Part shown: piece by piece, positions 1 to 5,101 of the stretch | Layout: each line of letters begins with the position of its first letter | How positions within the stretch are numbered: the first letter of the stretch is position 1 | Assembly (NCBI GenBank): GCA_963578605.1 | Contig: CAUZEA010000224.1 | Location: 1-5,101 of the forward strand | From: JAKVCB01 sp963578605 | GTDB lineage: Bacteria; Planctomycetota; Planctomycetia; Pirellulales; Lacipirellulaceae | Reading direction: 5' to 3' | DNA length: 5,101 bases | Translations under genes and position numbers: made by a program | The notes under the pieces: generated by a model | Database searches by the model: none | Told to the model about the DNA's origin: nothing | The model's input: the letters and a program-made list of their open reading frames with translations, nothing else

Positions 1-212
1 TTCAGCCTCGCATTCTCCTTCTGGATGACTTTTAGTTCCTTAGCCATCTCGGGAGCCATGCCACTATACTTCTGACGCCAACGGTAATACGTCTGAACCG
101 TGACACCCAGCTTCTTGCAAATCTCTGGTACCTTCTTGCCTTTGCCCAAGTCCACATCTGCTTCGCGCAGCTTAGGGATGATCTGATCGACCGTAAAACG
201 TTTTTGCTTCAT
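1..212 (-). CDS. IS3-family transposase OrfA, N-terminal part (runs off the left edge)
   Basis: Seventy codons are visible from an ATG at 212-210; the 3' end is cut by the window edge. The protein starts MKQKRFTVDQII and continues with a helix-turn-helix region (about residues 8-50) containing PEICKKLGVTVQTYYRWRQKY. This is the typical HTH of IS3/IS911 OrfA, which binds the element's terminal repeats. From about residue 55 the sequence becomes charged with spaced leucines (MAKELKVIQKENARL), as expected for the start of the coiled coil used for OrfA multimerisation. Full OrfA proteins are usually about 90-100 residues, so some 20-30 are missing here. In IS3 elements a -1 frameshift near the end of orfA normally fuses it to the DDE integrase OrfB, which would lie to the left. 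The start is supported by AAAGGA eight bases upstream. Confidence 0.9.
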   Translation of the reverse strand, partial: MKQKRFTVDQIIPKLREADVDLGKGKKVPEICKKLGVTVQTYYRWRQKYSGMAPEMAKELKVIQKENARL

Positions 213-213
213 C

Positions 214-227
214 GAAAGAATCCTTTC
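214..227 (-). promoter_or_regulatory. Shine-Dalgarno of orfA inside a small inverted repeat
   Basis: On the minus strand GAAAG-GATT-CTTTC precedes the orfA ATG. The AAAGGA ribosome binding site (226-221) sits within the 5-bp inverted repeat, so a weak hairpin could partly hide it. Such sequestration is known to limit transposase translation in some insertion sequences; here it is only inferred from sequence, and the stem is short and AT-rich. Confidence 0.4.
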
Positions 228-254
228 TGGCCTCATGCCCAGCGGGGAATTCTC

Positions 255-1976
255 TCACTTTGGATGGATCAATTTAAGGGGGGGAGCGCAGTTGTACCCC
301 GCAGAGCCGATTCGGTCGGTCGAGCCGGTGAAACCGGGTCCGCCCGCGGCCGCATATCTGTAGCTCGCACCCGATTCGTCGGGGCTGACCCAGAAAGAAT
401 ACAAACGGGCGTTTTTCATATAGAAGCGGAATCTGACGGGCTGGCCTGTGAGCGACGACAGATCTTTCCCGCCGGTTTCCCCCTTTTCCCATCGTACCGG
501 TTGGAGGGTGGAGTCCGTGCGAACGACAAGAGACTGAGCGCGGGTGTAAGACGCAATTGCCTTTCCATTCATGCCAAGCATTTCAATGCGCAACTCACCC
601 CCCTTGCTGTTTACATTGACAAACAAGTGCTTGCCATGAAACCGCACCGGGCACGTGGTCAGCACCGCTTCGGTAGCGCCTGCATCCATCGAGGCGAAAC
701 CGTCGCGGCGGAGGAAGCCGAGACCTGTTGACGCTGTGCCGTAGTTTGCCTTCCCGGCGTTGTCGACTCCCGGACTGTTTCTGCCACTGTAATAGACGTA
801 AAGCTTGTCGCGTACGATGAGACAGCACCCGCCGACCGATTGCACGTTGGTCCAATTCCAGTCGGATGAATTAATTCCGACCCCCACAAACGCCCGGCGG
901 TCCGGACGATGCCAGTGGAAACCATCCCGGCTGAACCCCAGACAGACATCGTTCATATGCCGGCGTGATCCAGGCTCACCGTCGCCATCGCCGTGATAAA
1001 TGCTGAACATCCCAAGCATCAAACTTTCGTACGCAACGGCATCGAGGTTATAAATACGATGCTGAGGTTTTCCCGTATTGCGCATTTGTTCGAGCCGGTC
1101 GGTTCGCAGCCAGAGGTAGGGATCGCCATACCCGCCCCAATTCAGTGCGCTGATCGGGTCGGTCCCTTCGTAGAAGCGGCGAACCGCGTATAGGTACGGC
1201 GGTTTCGGTGGAATCGTTGCCTTGATGCTCGCGACCCAGACCTTGCGAAACGGATTATAGAACACCGTTGTCCGGTCGTGACATTTGCTCGCCCAGTGAA
1301 TCTCATCTCCCCAGTGAATTCCGTCGGCTGAATAATGCAGCACCAGACCGCGCCGGGGGAGCTTTTGAAAACGGAACATCTTGAAACGTTTCTGCGGGTT
1401 TTTTTCATCCTGATCCAACCAGACGGTCGCTGAATCACGGTTGCCTGGATGCACGACGTTCGTTCCCGGGCGAACATCCAGAGAAGGCTTGTCCCAACGG
1501 AGTCCGTCTTTCGAGACGGCATAACAGGTCCGCTGTAAGACGCCCGCCATGTACCACATTTTGAATAGATTGTCCTTGGGGTCGAACCAAACTCCGTCGC
1601 TGAACGGGATCGCAAAGCGTCCGGTTTTTCCCTTCCATTGCCCTTCTTCCTCCCAACGATGTTCGGCCACGATCACCGGATTGCCAGAGTAGGGCTTGAG
1701 TTGGTGGAAGGTGCGTTTGAGTGTCGTCTCTTCGATCAGGAAATCGTCGACGAAGAACTGCCGCCCCACGTCGATCGGAATCACAGCGGGCCGGGCTTGC
1801 AGATACGGGACAGGCATCGGCTCGAGGGAGAGTTTTTCAACCTTCGGCGGCCACGCGTCCGGCAGAACTATGCCGTTGTAAAGTTTTTCACCGGCGTCGG
1901 TCCCGTTTGAGCAAACCACGAACAACACCGGAGCGACTACCCTCCGGAAACAACTTGGCAAATTTCTGTTGTCCAC
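255..1976 (-). CDS. secreted glycosidase-like beta-propeller protein (gene B), 3' end altered by the IS
   Basis: About 573 residues. The body resembles the secreted GH32/GH43-like five-bladed propeller proteins common in planctomycetes: an early QFFVDDFLIEE motif, then repeated blade signatures ending in DG-hydrophobic-x-W (SKDGLRW, SADGIHW, SRDGFHW), KMWYMAG, YYSGR and a late LGFLRRDGFASM followed by a beta-sandwich-like tail (LYSFWVSPDESG). The substrate is unknown and I cannot point to catalytic acids. The N-terminus has RR followed by VVAPVLFVV and a likely cleavage near TDA, so export is expected. I chose GTG at 1976 because GAGG lies nine bases upstream; a TTG at 1991 would add five residues but has no good site. 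Gene A upstream is a paralog with matching motifs throughout. The last ~11 codons (CAPPLKLIHPK) and the TGA lie in the IS end, so the native C-terminus is probably replaced. Confidence 0.85.
   Translation of the reverse strand: MDNRNLPSCFRRVVAPVLFVVCSNGTDAGEKLYNGIVLPDAWPPKVEKLSLEPMPVPYLQARPAVIPIDVGRQFFVDDFLIEETTLKRTFHQLKPYSGNPVIVAEHRWEEEGQWKGKTGRFAIPFSDGVWFDPKDNLFKMWYMAGVLQRTCYAVSKDGLRWDKPSLDVRPGTNVVHPGNRDSATVWLDQDEKNPQKRFKMFRFQKLPRRGLVLHYSADGIHWGDEIHWASKCHDRTTVFYNPFRKVWVASIKATIPPKPPYLYAVRRFYEGTDPISALNWGGYGDPYLWLRTDRLEQMRNTGKPQHRIYNLDAVAYESLMLGMFSIYHGDGDGEPGSRRHMNDVCLGFSRDGFHWHRPDRRAFVGVGINSSDWNWTNVQSVGGCCLIVRDKLYVYYSGRNSPGVDNAGKANYGTASTGLGFLRRDGFASMDAGATEAVLTTCPVRFHGKHLFVNVNSKGGELRIEMLGMNGKAIASYTRAQSLVVRTDSTLQPVRWEKGETGGKDLSSLTGQPVRFRFYMKNARLYSFWVSPDESGASYRYAAAGGPGFTGSTDRIGSAGYNCAPPLKLIHPK
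264..290 (-). repeat. putative IS3 terminal inverted repeat (outer end at 290)
   Basis: Reading inward on the minus strand from 290 gives TG CGCT C(7) TTAAATTGATCC. The TG terminus, C-run and AAATTG core match the general look of IS3-family ends, and the distance to the orfA start (about 78 bases) is normal. The partner repeat is outside the window, so the boundary is an inference; 271 is the alternative end. Confidence 0.45.
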
Positions 1977-2001
1977 GCTGGTGTTCCTCAAGCCCTCGTT
2001 G

Positions 2002-2030
2002 AAGCGGGCTAGCCCGCTTAGCCCCGCTTA
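2002..2030. repeat. intergenic palindrome with a tandem half-copy
   Basis: Positions 2002-2019 are a perfect 18-base palindrome (AAGCGGGCT/AGCCCGCTT). Next to it, at 2020-2030, is a near-copy of one arm (AGCCCCGCTTA). The TAA stop of gene A (2030-2028) forms part of this block. It sits in the 51-base gap between two co-directional genes. No T-run follows the stem on the minus strand, so it is not a clear intrinsic terminator. It could be a small dispersed intergenic repeat or an mRNA-stabilising or processing hairpin. Confidence 0.7.
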
Positions 2031-3248
2031 TTCAATCCAGAACGAATACAGCTTTGCGTTCTTCACTTCGAACTCAAATCGGACGTGTTCGTGCGGCTTC
2101 TTCCCAGGTGCGGCCGGTAGGGTCGCATGGCTCTTCCATTCGACTTGCTCTCGGGTTACATCCTTCGTCATCGGGACACAGTCATCGAAGCCATAGTCTT
2201 GGAGCATCTCGCCTTCCATGCCGCGCACACGCGCTTTGACATACCCGCCTTGAGCCACGTCGGCGTTGATGAATAGCTTGCCACCCTTGTAACAAACAGG
2301 ACGTGTCAACACGGTGCCGGGCTTGTCAGCCGCATTGAGCGATACAAAGCCGTCGCGACGCAGCGTCGCCAGGCCGATCGCGAACTGTTGGTGCTTGTAA
2401 CCATCACGCGAGCTGTCCCGCTGGCCGGTGTAGTAGAAGCGAATCTCGTCGTCCAACACAACCGGAGCGCAAGGCACTCGGTTATAGTCGGCATCCCATG
2501 CGTCCGGGTCACCCAGCGGGATGAGCTCATGGCGGTTGACCGCTCGGCTATAGTTGCGACCGTCGTGACTGATGGTCAATTCAACGCTAACCTGCTTCCA
2601 GGGAACCGTTTTCGACCGTGGTTTCTTCGTTCGGAGCATCCCCAGCCAGACGCTCTCATAAGGAAAGGTGTACAAGAAGTACAAATCATCTCCTTCGTCG
2701 AATGCATCTTGGTAGAGCACGAAACGCGGATTGGTCCAATGGATCAGGTCGTCGCTTTCAGACCGCGCCACCGACTGGACGTCACCCAATTTGTACTTAA
2801 CATCAGCAACGTACTTGTCCAGAACCTCGTCGTAATACACGAGGGCATTGTTGGTGCCGCCATCGGGCAAACTATATCGCTTCCCCTGGGAACGAAAGGC
2901 AGCATGGAACGGTTCGATTCGCGTCCGCTCGCGCACGGGAAACACCCAACGGTCACTTTCGCGATGCCAGTGAACGCCATCTGGCGAGCTGTATAAATAC
3001 AGGCCCTCGACGAAAAAGTTTGGCGGTCGGTGATAGAAAAACCCTTTGAACCTCTTGGCCGGATCCGATTCCTTCGGATCAATGAAAACGCGGATGGCGT
3101 TTCTCCAATGAAGAATGTTGTTTTCGTCCGGAAAGTTCCGAAACTTGTAGATGCCTACGTTTGGTCTGGTCCAATGGATGCCGTCCTGCGACTCAGCATA
3201 GCACATCGGCCGACGGAATTGGTAGTTGTTGTCGGTCTTGTCGCGCAC
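2028..3248 (-). CDS. C-terminal part of gene A (about 406 residues after the TAG)
   Basis: Gene callers would start this piece at GTG 3248, two codons after the TAG, but it is the downstream part of gene A in the same frame. It carries most of the propeller: AESQDGIHW, a DPAKRFKGF strand, SSPDGVHW, VYYDEVLDKY, ARSESDDLIHW, ISHDGRNY, IRFYYTGQ and LRRDGFVSL, then a beta-rich C-terminal module ending NAKLYSFWIE. It has no signal peptide and no well-spaced ribosome binding site at the GTG (AGGA is only one base away), so independent translation of an exported protein is unlikely. It ends about 30 residues earlier than B relative to the shared LYSFW motif; such an end may be normal for this subgroup. 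Confidence 0.65.
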   Translation of the reverse strand: MRDKTDNNYQFRRPMCYAESQDGIHWTRPNVGIYKFRNFPDENNILHWRNAIRVFIDPKESDPAKRFKGFFYHRPPNFFVEGLYLYSSPDGVHWHRESDRWVFPVRERTRIEPFHAAFRSQGKRYSLPDGGTNNALVYYDEVLDKYVADVKYKLGDVQSVARSESDDLIHWTNPRFVLYQDAFDEGDDLYFLYTFPYESVWLGMLRTKKPRSKTVPWKQVSVELTISHDGRNYSRAVNRHELIPLGDPDAWDADYNRVPCAPVVLDDEIRFYYTGQRDSSRDGYKHQQFAIGLATLRRDGFVSLNAADKPGTVLTRPVCYKGGKLFINADVAQGGYVKARVRGMEGEMLQDYGFDDCVPMTKDVTREQVEWKSHATLPAAPGKKPHEHVRFEFEVKNAKLYSFWIE

Positions 3249-3251
3249 ATC

Positions 3252-3254
3252 CTA
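3252..3254 (-). other. in-frame amber codon within gene A
   Basis: The minus strand reads GGC TTC TCC TAG GAT GTG CGC. The frame is identical on both sides and protein similarity to gene B resumes within about 20 codons. A single base change from TGG, CAG, AAG, GAG, TAC, TAT, TCG or TTG would create it. There is no frameshift. Neighbouring genes use TGA, TAA and TAG as ordinary ends, so a general recoding of TAG is not suggested. Confidence 0.85.
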
Positions 3255-3806
3255 GGAGAAGCCTGTGACATCGTACCACATCATGAAGTTTCCCGTTTTG
3301 GGATCGCGCAGCACCGTTAATAGATCGACACCGAACCCCTCGTTTTTTTCCTTTTCCCAAGGTTTCTCCGGCTTGAGGAGAGGATTGTTCGGATGAGGAA
3401 TAGGACGGTGCCACTGGGATGTCAGGTCGCTGACGGTGTGGACGATATGCTTGTCGATAAAAAGCTGTCGTCTCGCGCCGATGTCCACCGGCCAATCACT
3501 GACGTCCACGGGGTGCATTAGATGGTGTTGGCCAAGCACACCAAGCCCTCGAGGATAGGCACTCCAATCGACCGGCTCGTCTTGAGGAAGGAGAGCCGTC
3601 GCTTCTTTTGCGATGGTGACTTGCGTTTCGTTCGAGATTGTTTGAAAGATCGGATTTCCGTCTGGCAACGTCACCGGATGGTTCCCTTCGCCTCCGACGG
3701 AATCGGTTGTCGTAAGCCAATAAGTGCCTGCCGAGACGATCGCAAGGAGCACAACAAGAATTTGAGTCCGTTTGTTAGAAACAGTATGAGATTTACCGAC
3801 CATCAT
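3252..3806 (-). CDS. N-terminal part of gene A (184 residues, up to the TAG)
   Basis: This is the piece that would be translated from the native start. It has a signal peptide or signal anchor (hydrophobic ILVVLLAIVSAGTYWL at about 16-31 after a basic KR), a linker, and the family's start-of-propeller motif RRQLFIDKHIV at about 112-122. It ends just after the MMWYDV motif of the first blade. A product this short would have a propeller fragment only and is unlikely to fold. Two ATGs stand side by side (3806 and 3803). AAAGGA lies five bases before the first and eight before the second, so the second may be the true start. Confidence 0.7.
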   Translation of the reverse strand: MMVGKSHTVSNKRTQILVVLLAIVSAGTYWLTTTDSVGGEGNHPVTLPDGNPIFQTISNETQVTIAKEATALLPQDEPVDWSAYPRGLGVLGQHHLMHPVDVSDWPVDIGARRQLFIDKHIVHTVSDLTSQWHRPIPHPNNPLLKPEKPWEKEKNEGFGVDLLTVLRDPKTGNFMMWYDVTGFS

Positions 3807-3807
3807 A

Positions 3808-3818
3808 CCTTTCCTTTC
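3808..3818 (-). promoter_or_regulatory. ribosome binding site of gene A
   Basis: The minus strand has GAAAGGAAAGG directly before the paired ATG codons at 3806 and 3803. The upstream AAAGGA core (3817-3812) is better spaced for the second ATG (eight bases) than for the first (five). Confidence 0.55.
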
Positions 3819-3851
3819 GTTTTTCCAGTACTGTGTTTTTGGTTGGCTTTG

Positions 3852-4190
3852 CTAGTGACGCTTACTTGATTGCTTGGCCTGATCGCTATCAAACAGAATA
3901 ACGGCAGGCGGTGGATCTACCGTTTTCCCTTCCGATACTGGATCGCCTGACTCTCCCTTTTCCAGGAACTGCCGGTCTTTTGCGCTGAGCTTCGCCAGCG
4001 GGACGGTGATCCGTTTCCCATTCTGGCGGCGAAGTACAACCTTGTCCCCTCGGACTTCGACCAGTTCAGCGGTTACGCTGAACTTCCCAGTAACATCGGT
4101 CCAGGAGCGTTCTTTCCCCCAAGAAGTACCGGCAAGCAGGGCAAGGGTGATCCCGATTGCAAACAGTCGTTTGTGAGTGTGACCAGTCAT
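3852..4190 (-). CDS. small secreted SHD1-domain protein
   Basis: 112 residues. Residues 1-25 are a signal peptide (basic HKR, hydrophobic LFAIGITLALLAG, cleavage near SWG-KE). Residues 30-77 read as an SLA1-homology domain 1 (SHD1) unit: W-TDVTGKFSVTAELVEV, then GDKVVLRRQNGKRITVPLAKLSAKD. This is the typical order of the motif that planctomycetes attach to many exported proteins: W, GKF-V-AE, an L--V-GD turn, V-L-NGK and VPL-KLS-D. In eukaryotic Sla1, SHD1 binds NPF-type peptides; the bacterial role is unknown and is usually guessed to be protein binding. The last ~35 residues are polar with a PPP stretch and a basic end, and look disordered. GAGGGG lies nine bases before the ATG. The gene is the probable first member of an operon with the two glycosidase-like genes (45-base gap to gene A). 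Confidence 0.82.
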   Translation of the reverse strand: MTGHTHKRLFAIGITLALLAGTSWGKERSWTDVTGKFSVTAELVEVRGDKVVLRRQNGKRITVPLAKLSAKDRQFLEKGESGDPVSEGKTVDPPPAVILFDSDQAKQSSKRH

Positions 4191-4264
4191 AGCAATTTTC
4201 CCCTCCGTGCAAACGCTTTTACATCGGCCATATCCAGCGGGTTATATCCTACCTTGCCGGGCAT
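4187..4264 (-). CDS. possible 25-residue ORF overlapping the SHD1 start
   Basis: An ATG at 4264-4262 is preceded by GGAGG four bases upstream and opens a 25-codon frame (MPGKVGYNPLDMADVKAF and on to RRGKLL) that ends TGA at 4189-4187. The stop overlaps the SHD1 ATG as ATGA, an arrangement often used for translational coupling. The peptide is basic and soluble, with no membrane segment, and I do not recognise it. The frame stays open for 25 more codons upstream without a usable start, so it could instead be the tail of a lost gene. The spacing of the GGAGG is rather short. Confidence 0.3.
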   Translation of the reverse strand: MPGKVGYNPLDMADVKAFARRGKLL

Positions 4265-4338
4265 ACGTCCTCCACCGGATCGATGTGCCGGCCGTTTGAA
4301 CTCGACCCACCCCCGATCAGATTCCTGATTGATTTACA
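4265..4338. other. spacer upstream of the SHD1 operon, nothing recognised
   Basis: This short GC-rich stretch lies between the PEP-CTERM relic and the small ORF. It would be the natural place for the promoter of the SHD1-A-B genes, but I see no convincing -35/-10 pair on the minus strand. Confidence 0.4.
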
Positions 4339-4551
4339 TCACCCACACCGCACTCGAAGCGGCACGGCGGTCAGGGCCAAGAGGGCCAACAGGAGGGTGG
4401 TGGGTTCGGGGACATGGTCTGCCCCTGAACCACTGGCGGTAGACTGGCCGAAGTGATCTTTCCAGGTTCAGTAATCGATCTGGTCGCCCCCGTTATCGTA
4501 CCACACTGTGTAGTCGGCAGCATCGAACACGCCGTCGCCCGCCTTCGCCAT
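4339..4551 (-). pseudogene. relic of a dockerin-like plus PEP-CTERM protein C-terminus, with in-frame TGA
   Basis: Starting near 4539 the minus strand encodes GDGVFDAADYTVWYDNGG, which matches the calcium-loop repeat of planctomycete dockerin-like tails (GDG-V-DAADYTVW). After QIDY comes TGA (4470-4468), and the same frame continues TWKDHFGQS, a Ser/Gly linker, then VPEPTTLLLALLALTAVPLRVRCG and TGA (4341-4339). The last part is a textbook PEP-CTERM signal: VPEP, a hydrophobic helix and a basic end, the substrate of exosortase sorting. Nothing upstream encodes the extracellular body such a tail belongs to. An ATG at 4551 is in frame but lies in repeat-like DNA and is not a credible start. This is most likely a gene end left behind by a deletion or brought in by recombination. 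Confidence 0.7.
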
Positions 4552-4579
4552 ACGGCGGCTTCGGCGTGACATGCCGTAT
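4536..4579. repeat. hairpin-rich repeat-like block upstream of the PEP-CTERM relic
   Basis: ATACGGC at 4550-4556 pairs with GCCGTAT at 4573-4579 around a 16-base loop. Overlapping GC-rich arms (CGCCTTCGCC, GGCTTCGGCG, GCCATACGGC) allow alternative hairpins. The wording (ACGCCGAAGC followed by GGCGAAGGCGG on the minus strand) resembles short dispersed palindromic repeats I associate with planctomycete and verrucomicrobial intergenic DNA; that link is from memory and untested. The block ends where the dockerin-like reading begins. Confidence 0.5.
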
Positions 4580-4641
4580 TGCTCTGCCGGCGCACTCCAA
4601 ATGGGTGCGATTCCCACGCACTGAACACATGCGATGCCAGG

Positions 4642-5101
4642 TCATCCGCCGCCCGCCATGAGCTTGAGGATTGTATCCGCGATCTTCAGACGCCAGTTCT
4701 CGCACCGTGTCGTATCGGTGACGTCGGCTTCGACGTCGGCGATCGCCCGATTGATCAGATGTTCGGCCCTCGCTTGCGTCGACACATCCTTTTTGCCGGC
4801 CAACTCTCTCAACAGGTGAAGATACCGGTAGTCGTCGTTCCCTTCCCGGTAGAATTCGTACCGCCTCGAGTGGATGACTTCGTCGTGATCTTTGTGCTTA
4901 TAGACCATGCAGTGGCCGACCATTTCCTTGTTGTCGCTCCAGGGGTTGGTGCCGCGGGCGCAGTACGTCCAGATGCCGGGACCGACGATGCCGACTTTGA
5001 AGTTAATCCAACCCGAGACTCGGTAGTAGGCATAGTAGTTGTTGACGCGGTCCGCCATGCTGCTGGCCTTGTACGTCCACAACTCGGGCGCTTCGTTGCC
5101 C
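4642..5101 (-). CDS. C-terminal part of a DUF4091/GH123-like glycosidase protein (start beyond the right edge)
   Basis: 152 codons are visible; the frame is open to the window edge, so the start is outside, and the ORF ends at TGA 4644-4642. The sequence has the layout of the end of GH123-type (beta-N-acetylgalactosaminidase-like) TIM barrels and their DUF4091 region: a strand with NNYYAYYRVSGW (visible residues 20-31), GPGIWTYCARGTNPW (40-54), and then HSRRYEFYREGNDDYRYLHLL (77-97). The last matches the family signature of S-R-E, R-G and DDY/EDY-YL near the C-terminus. The final ~50 residues are a charged helix. Function is inferred as breakdown or remodelling of an amino-sugar-containing glycan, but catalytic residues are not in view and many DUF4091 proteins are uncharacterised. 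The C-terminus looks natural. The gene is separated from the SHD1 operon by the decayed PEP-CTERM stretch. Confidence 0.75.
   Translation of the reverse strand, partial: GNEAPELWTYKASSMADRVNNYYAYYRVSGWINFKVGIVGPGIWTYCARGTNPWSDNKEMVGHCMVYKHKDHDEVIHSRRYEFYREGNDDYRYLHLLRELAGKKDVSTQARAEHLINRAIADVEADVTDTTRCENWRLKIADTILKLMAGGG

Larger units (their letters stand above)
1..290 (-). mobile_element. end of an IS3-family insertion sequence (left part only)
   Basis: This stretch holds the start of an IS3-type orfA and about 78 bases of leader between that start and a likely element end. The outer end is inferred. Read on the minus strand from 290, the DNA begins TG, then CGCT, a run of seven C, TTAAATTGATCC. 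That fits the TG start and C-rich, AAATTG-containing terminal repeats common in IS3 elements. An alternative end at 271 (TGATCCATCC) is possible. The rest of orfA, orfB and the other terminal repeat lie outside the window, so neither the repeat pairing nor a target duplication can be checked. The element's end lies inside the reading frame of the neighbouring glycosidase-like gene. Confidence 0.75.
2028..3806 (-). pseudogene. secreted glycosidase-like beta-propeller gene (gene A), interrupted by an in-frame TAG
   Basis: One continuous reading frame of 593 codons runs from ATG 3806 to TAA 2028, broken only by TAG at 3254-3252 (codon 185). Both sides are clearly one gene: the part before ends at FMMWYDVTGFS and the part after continues DVRDKTDNN and then CYAESQDGIHW, which matches the order KMWYMAG then CYAVSKDGLRW in gene B. 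Other shared motifs in order are QLFIDKHIV/QFFVDDFLI, AKRFKGF/QKRFKMF, YESVWLGM/YESLMLGM, FYYTGQ/VYYSGR, LRRDGFVSL/LRRDGFASM and NAKLYSFW/NARLYSFW. Full length (592) is close to B (573), so nothing else appears lost. The nonsense codon separates the first blade from the rest and should inactivate the protein unless it is a sequencing error or is suppressed. The gene lies 45 bases after the SHD1 gene and 51 bases before B, probably in one operon. Confidence 0.8.

Noticed and set aside
204..731. 175-codon open frame on the plus strand
   Set aside because: It is antisense to gene B and the IS leader, its protein is arginine-rich and family-less, and gene B in the opposite strand has clear motifs across the same bases.
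2002..2030. Rho-independent terminator after gene A
   Set aside because: The stem is strong, but no run of T follows it on the minus strand and gene B begins about 26 bases later.
2388..2996. 202-codon open frame on the plus strand
   Set aside because: It mirrors the coding strand of gene A; the minus-strand protein carries all the recognisable propeller motifs.
3246..3248. GTG as the start of an independent 406-residue gene
   Set aside because: There is no well-spaced ribosome binding site or signal peptide, and the frame and similarity continue directly from the upstream piece.
3252..4470. Alternative genetic code or programmed readthrough explaining the TAG and TGA
   Set aside because: TAG ends the SHD1 gene and TGA ends the DUF4091-like gene at natural places, and no recoding signal is visible; mutation or sequencing error is simpler.
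4601..4620. tRNA-like T-arm at ATGGGTGCGATTCCCACGCA
   Set aside because: No acceptor, D-arm or anticodon arm can be placed around it on either strand.
4339..5101. DUF4091-like protein fused by readthrough to the dockerin/PEP-CTERM tail
   Set aside because: The frames agree, but two TGA codons and about 30 codons of repeat-like, non-protein-like sequence lie between them.

Overview
The window looks like accessory DNA of a planctomycete (Pirellulales-like), probably a free-living or metagenome-derived one. This is inferred from the gene types: a secreted SHD1-domain protein, two secreted beta-propeller proteins of the glycosidase-like kind that planctomycetes carry in many copies, a GH123/DUF4091-like protein, and a dockerin/PEP-CTERM tail. 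Every gene I can support is on the minus strand, so transcription reads from the right edge to the left edge.

From right to left: (1) 5101-4642 is the C-terminal part of a DUF4091/GH123-like protein whose start lies outside the window. (2) 4640-4339 is a decayed stretch, with hairpin-rich repeat-like DNA followed by the last ~70 codons of a dockerin-like plus PEP-CTERM C-terminus, interrupted by an in-frame TGA and lacking any parent gene. (3) 4338-4191 is a short spacer with a possible 25-codon ORF whose stop overlaps the next start as ATGA. (4) 4190-3852 encodes a 112-residue secreted SHD1-domain protein. (5) 3806-2028 is a glycosidase-like beta-propeller gene (called A here) cut by an in-frame TAG at 3254-3252. 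(6) 2030-2002 is a small intergenic palindrome with a tandem copy of one arm. (7) 1976-255 is a second glycosidase-like beta-propeller gene (called B here), paralogous to A. Its last codons and stop appear to come from an inserted element. (8) 290-1 is the end of an IS3-family insertion sequence with the first 70 codons of orfA.

The SHD1 gene, A and B are closely spaced (45-52 bases) and co-directional, so they are probably one operon for a secreted carbohydrate-binding or carbohydrate-degrading function. The DUF4091-like gene upstream fits the same theme. The region shows several marks of decay or turnover: a nonsense codon in A, an IS junction in the end of B, a PEP-CTERM relic with its own stop, and two palindromic intergenic repeats. 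I see no defence system, RNA gene, CRISPR array or clearly new system. The most useful points to follow up are the nonsense codon in A, the IS-supplied 3' end of B, and the stranded PEP-CTERM relic.
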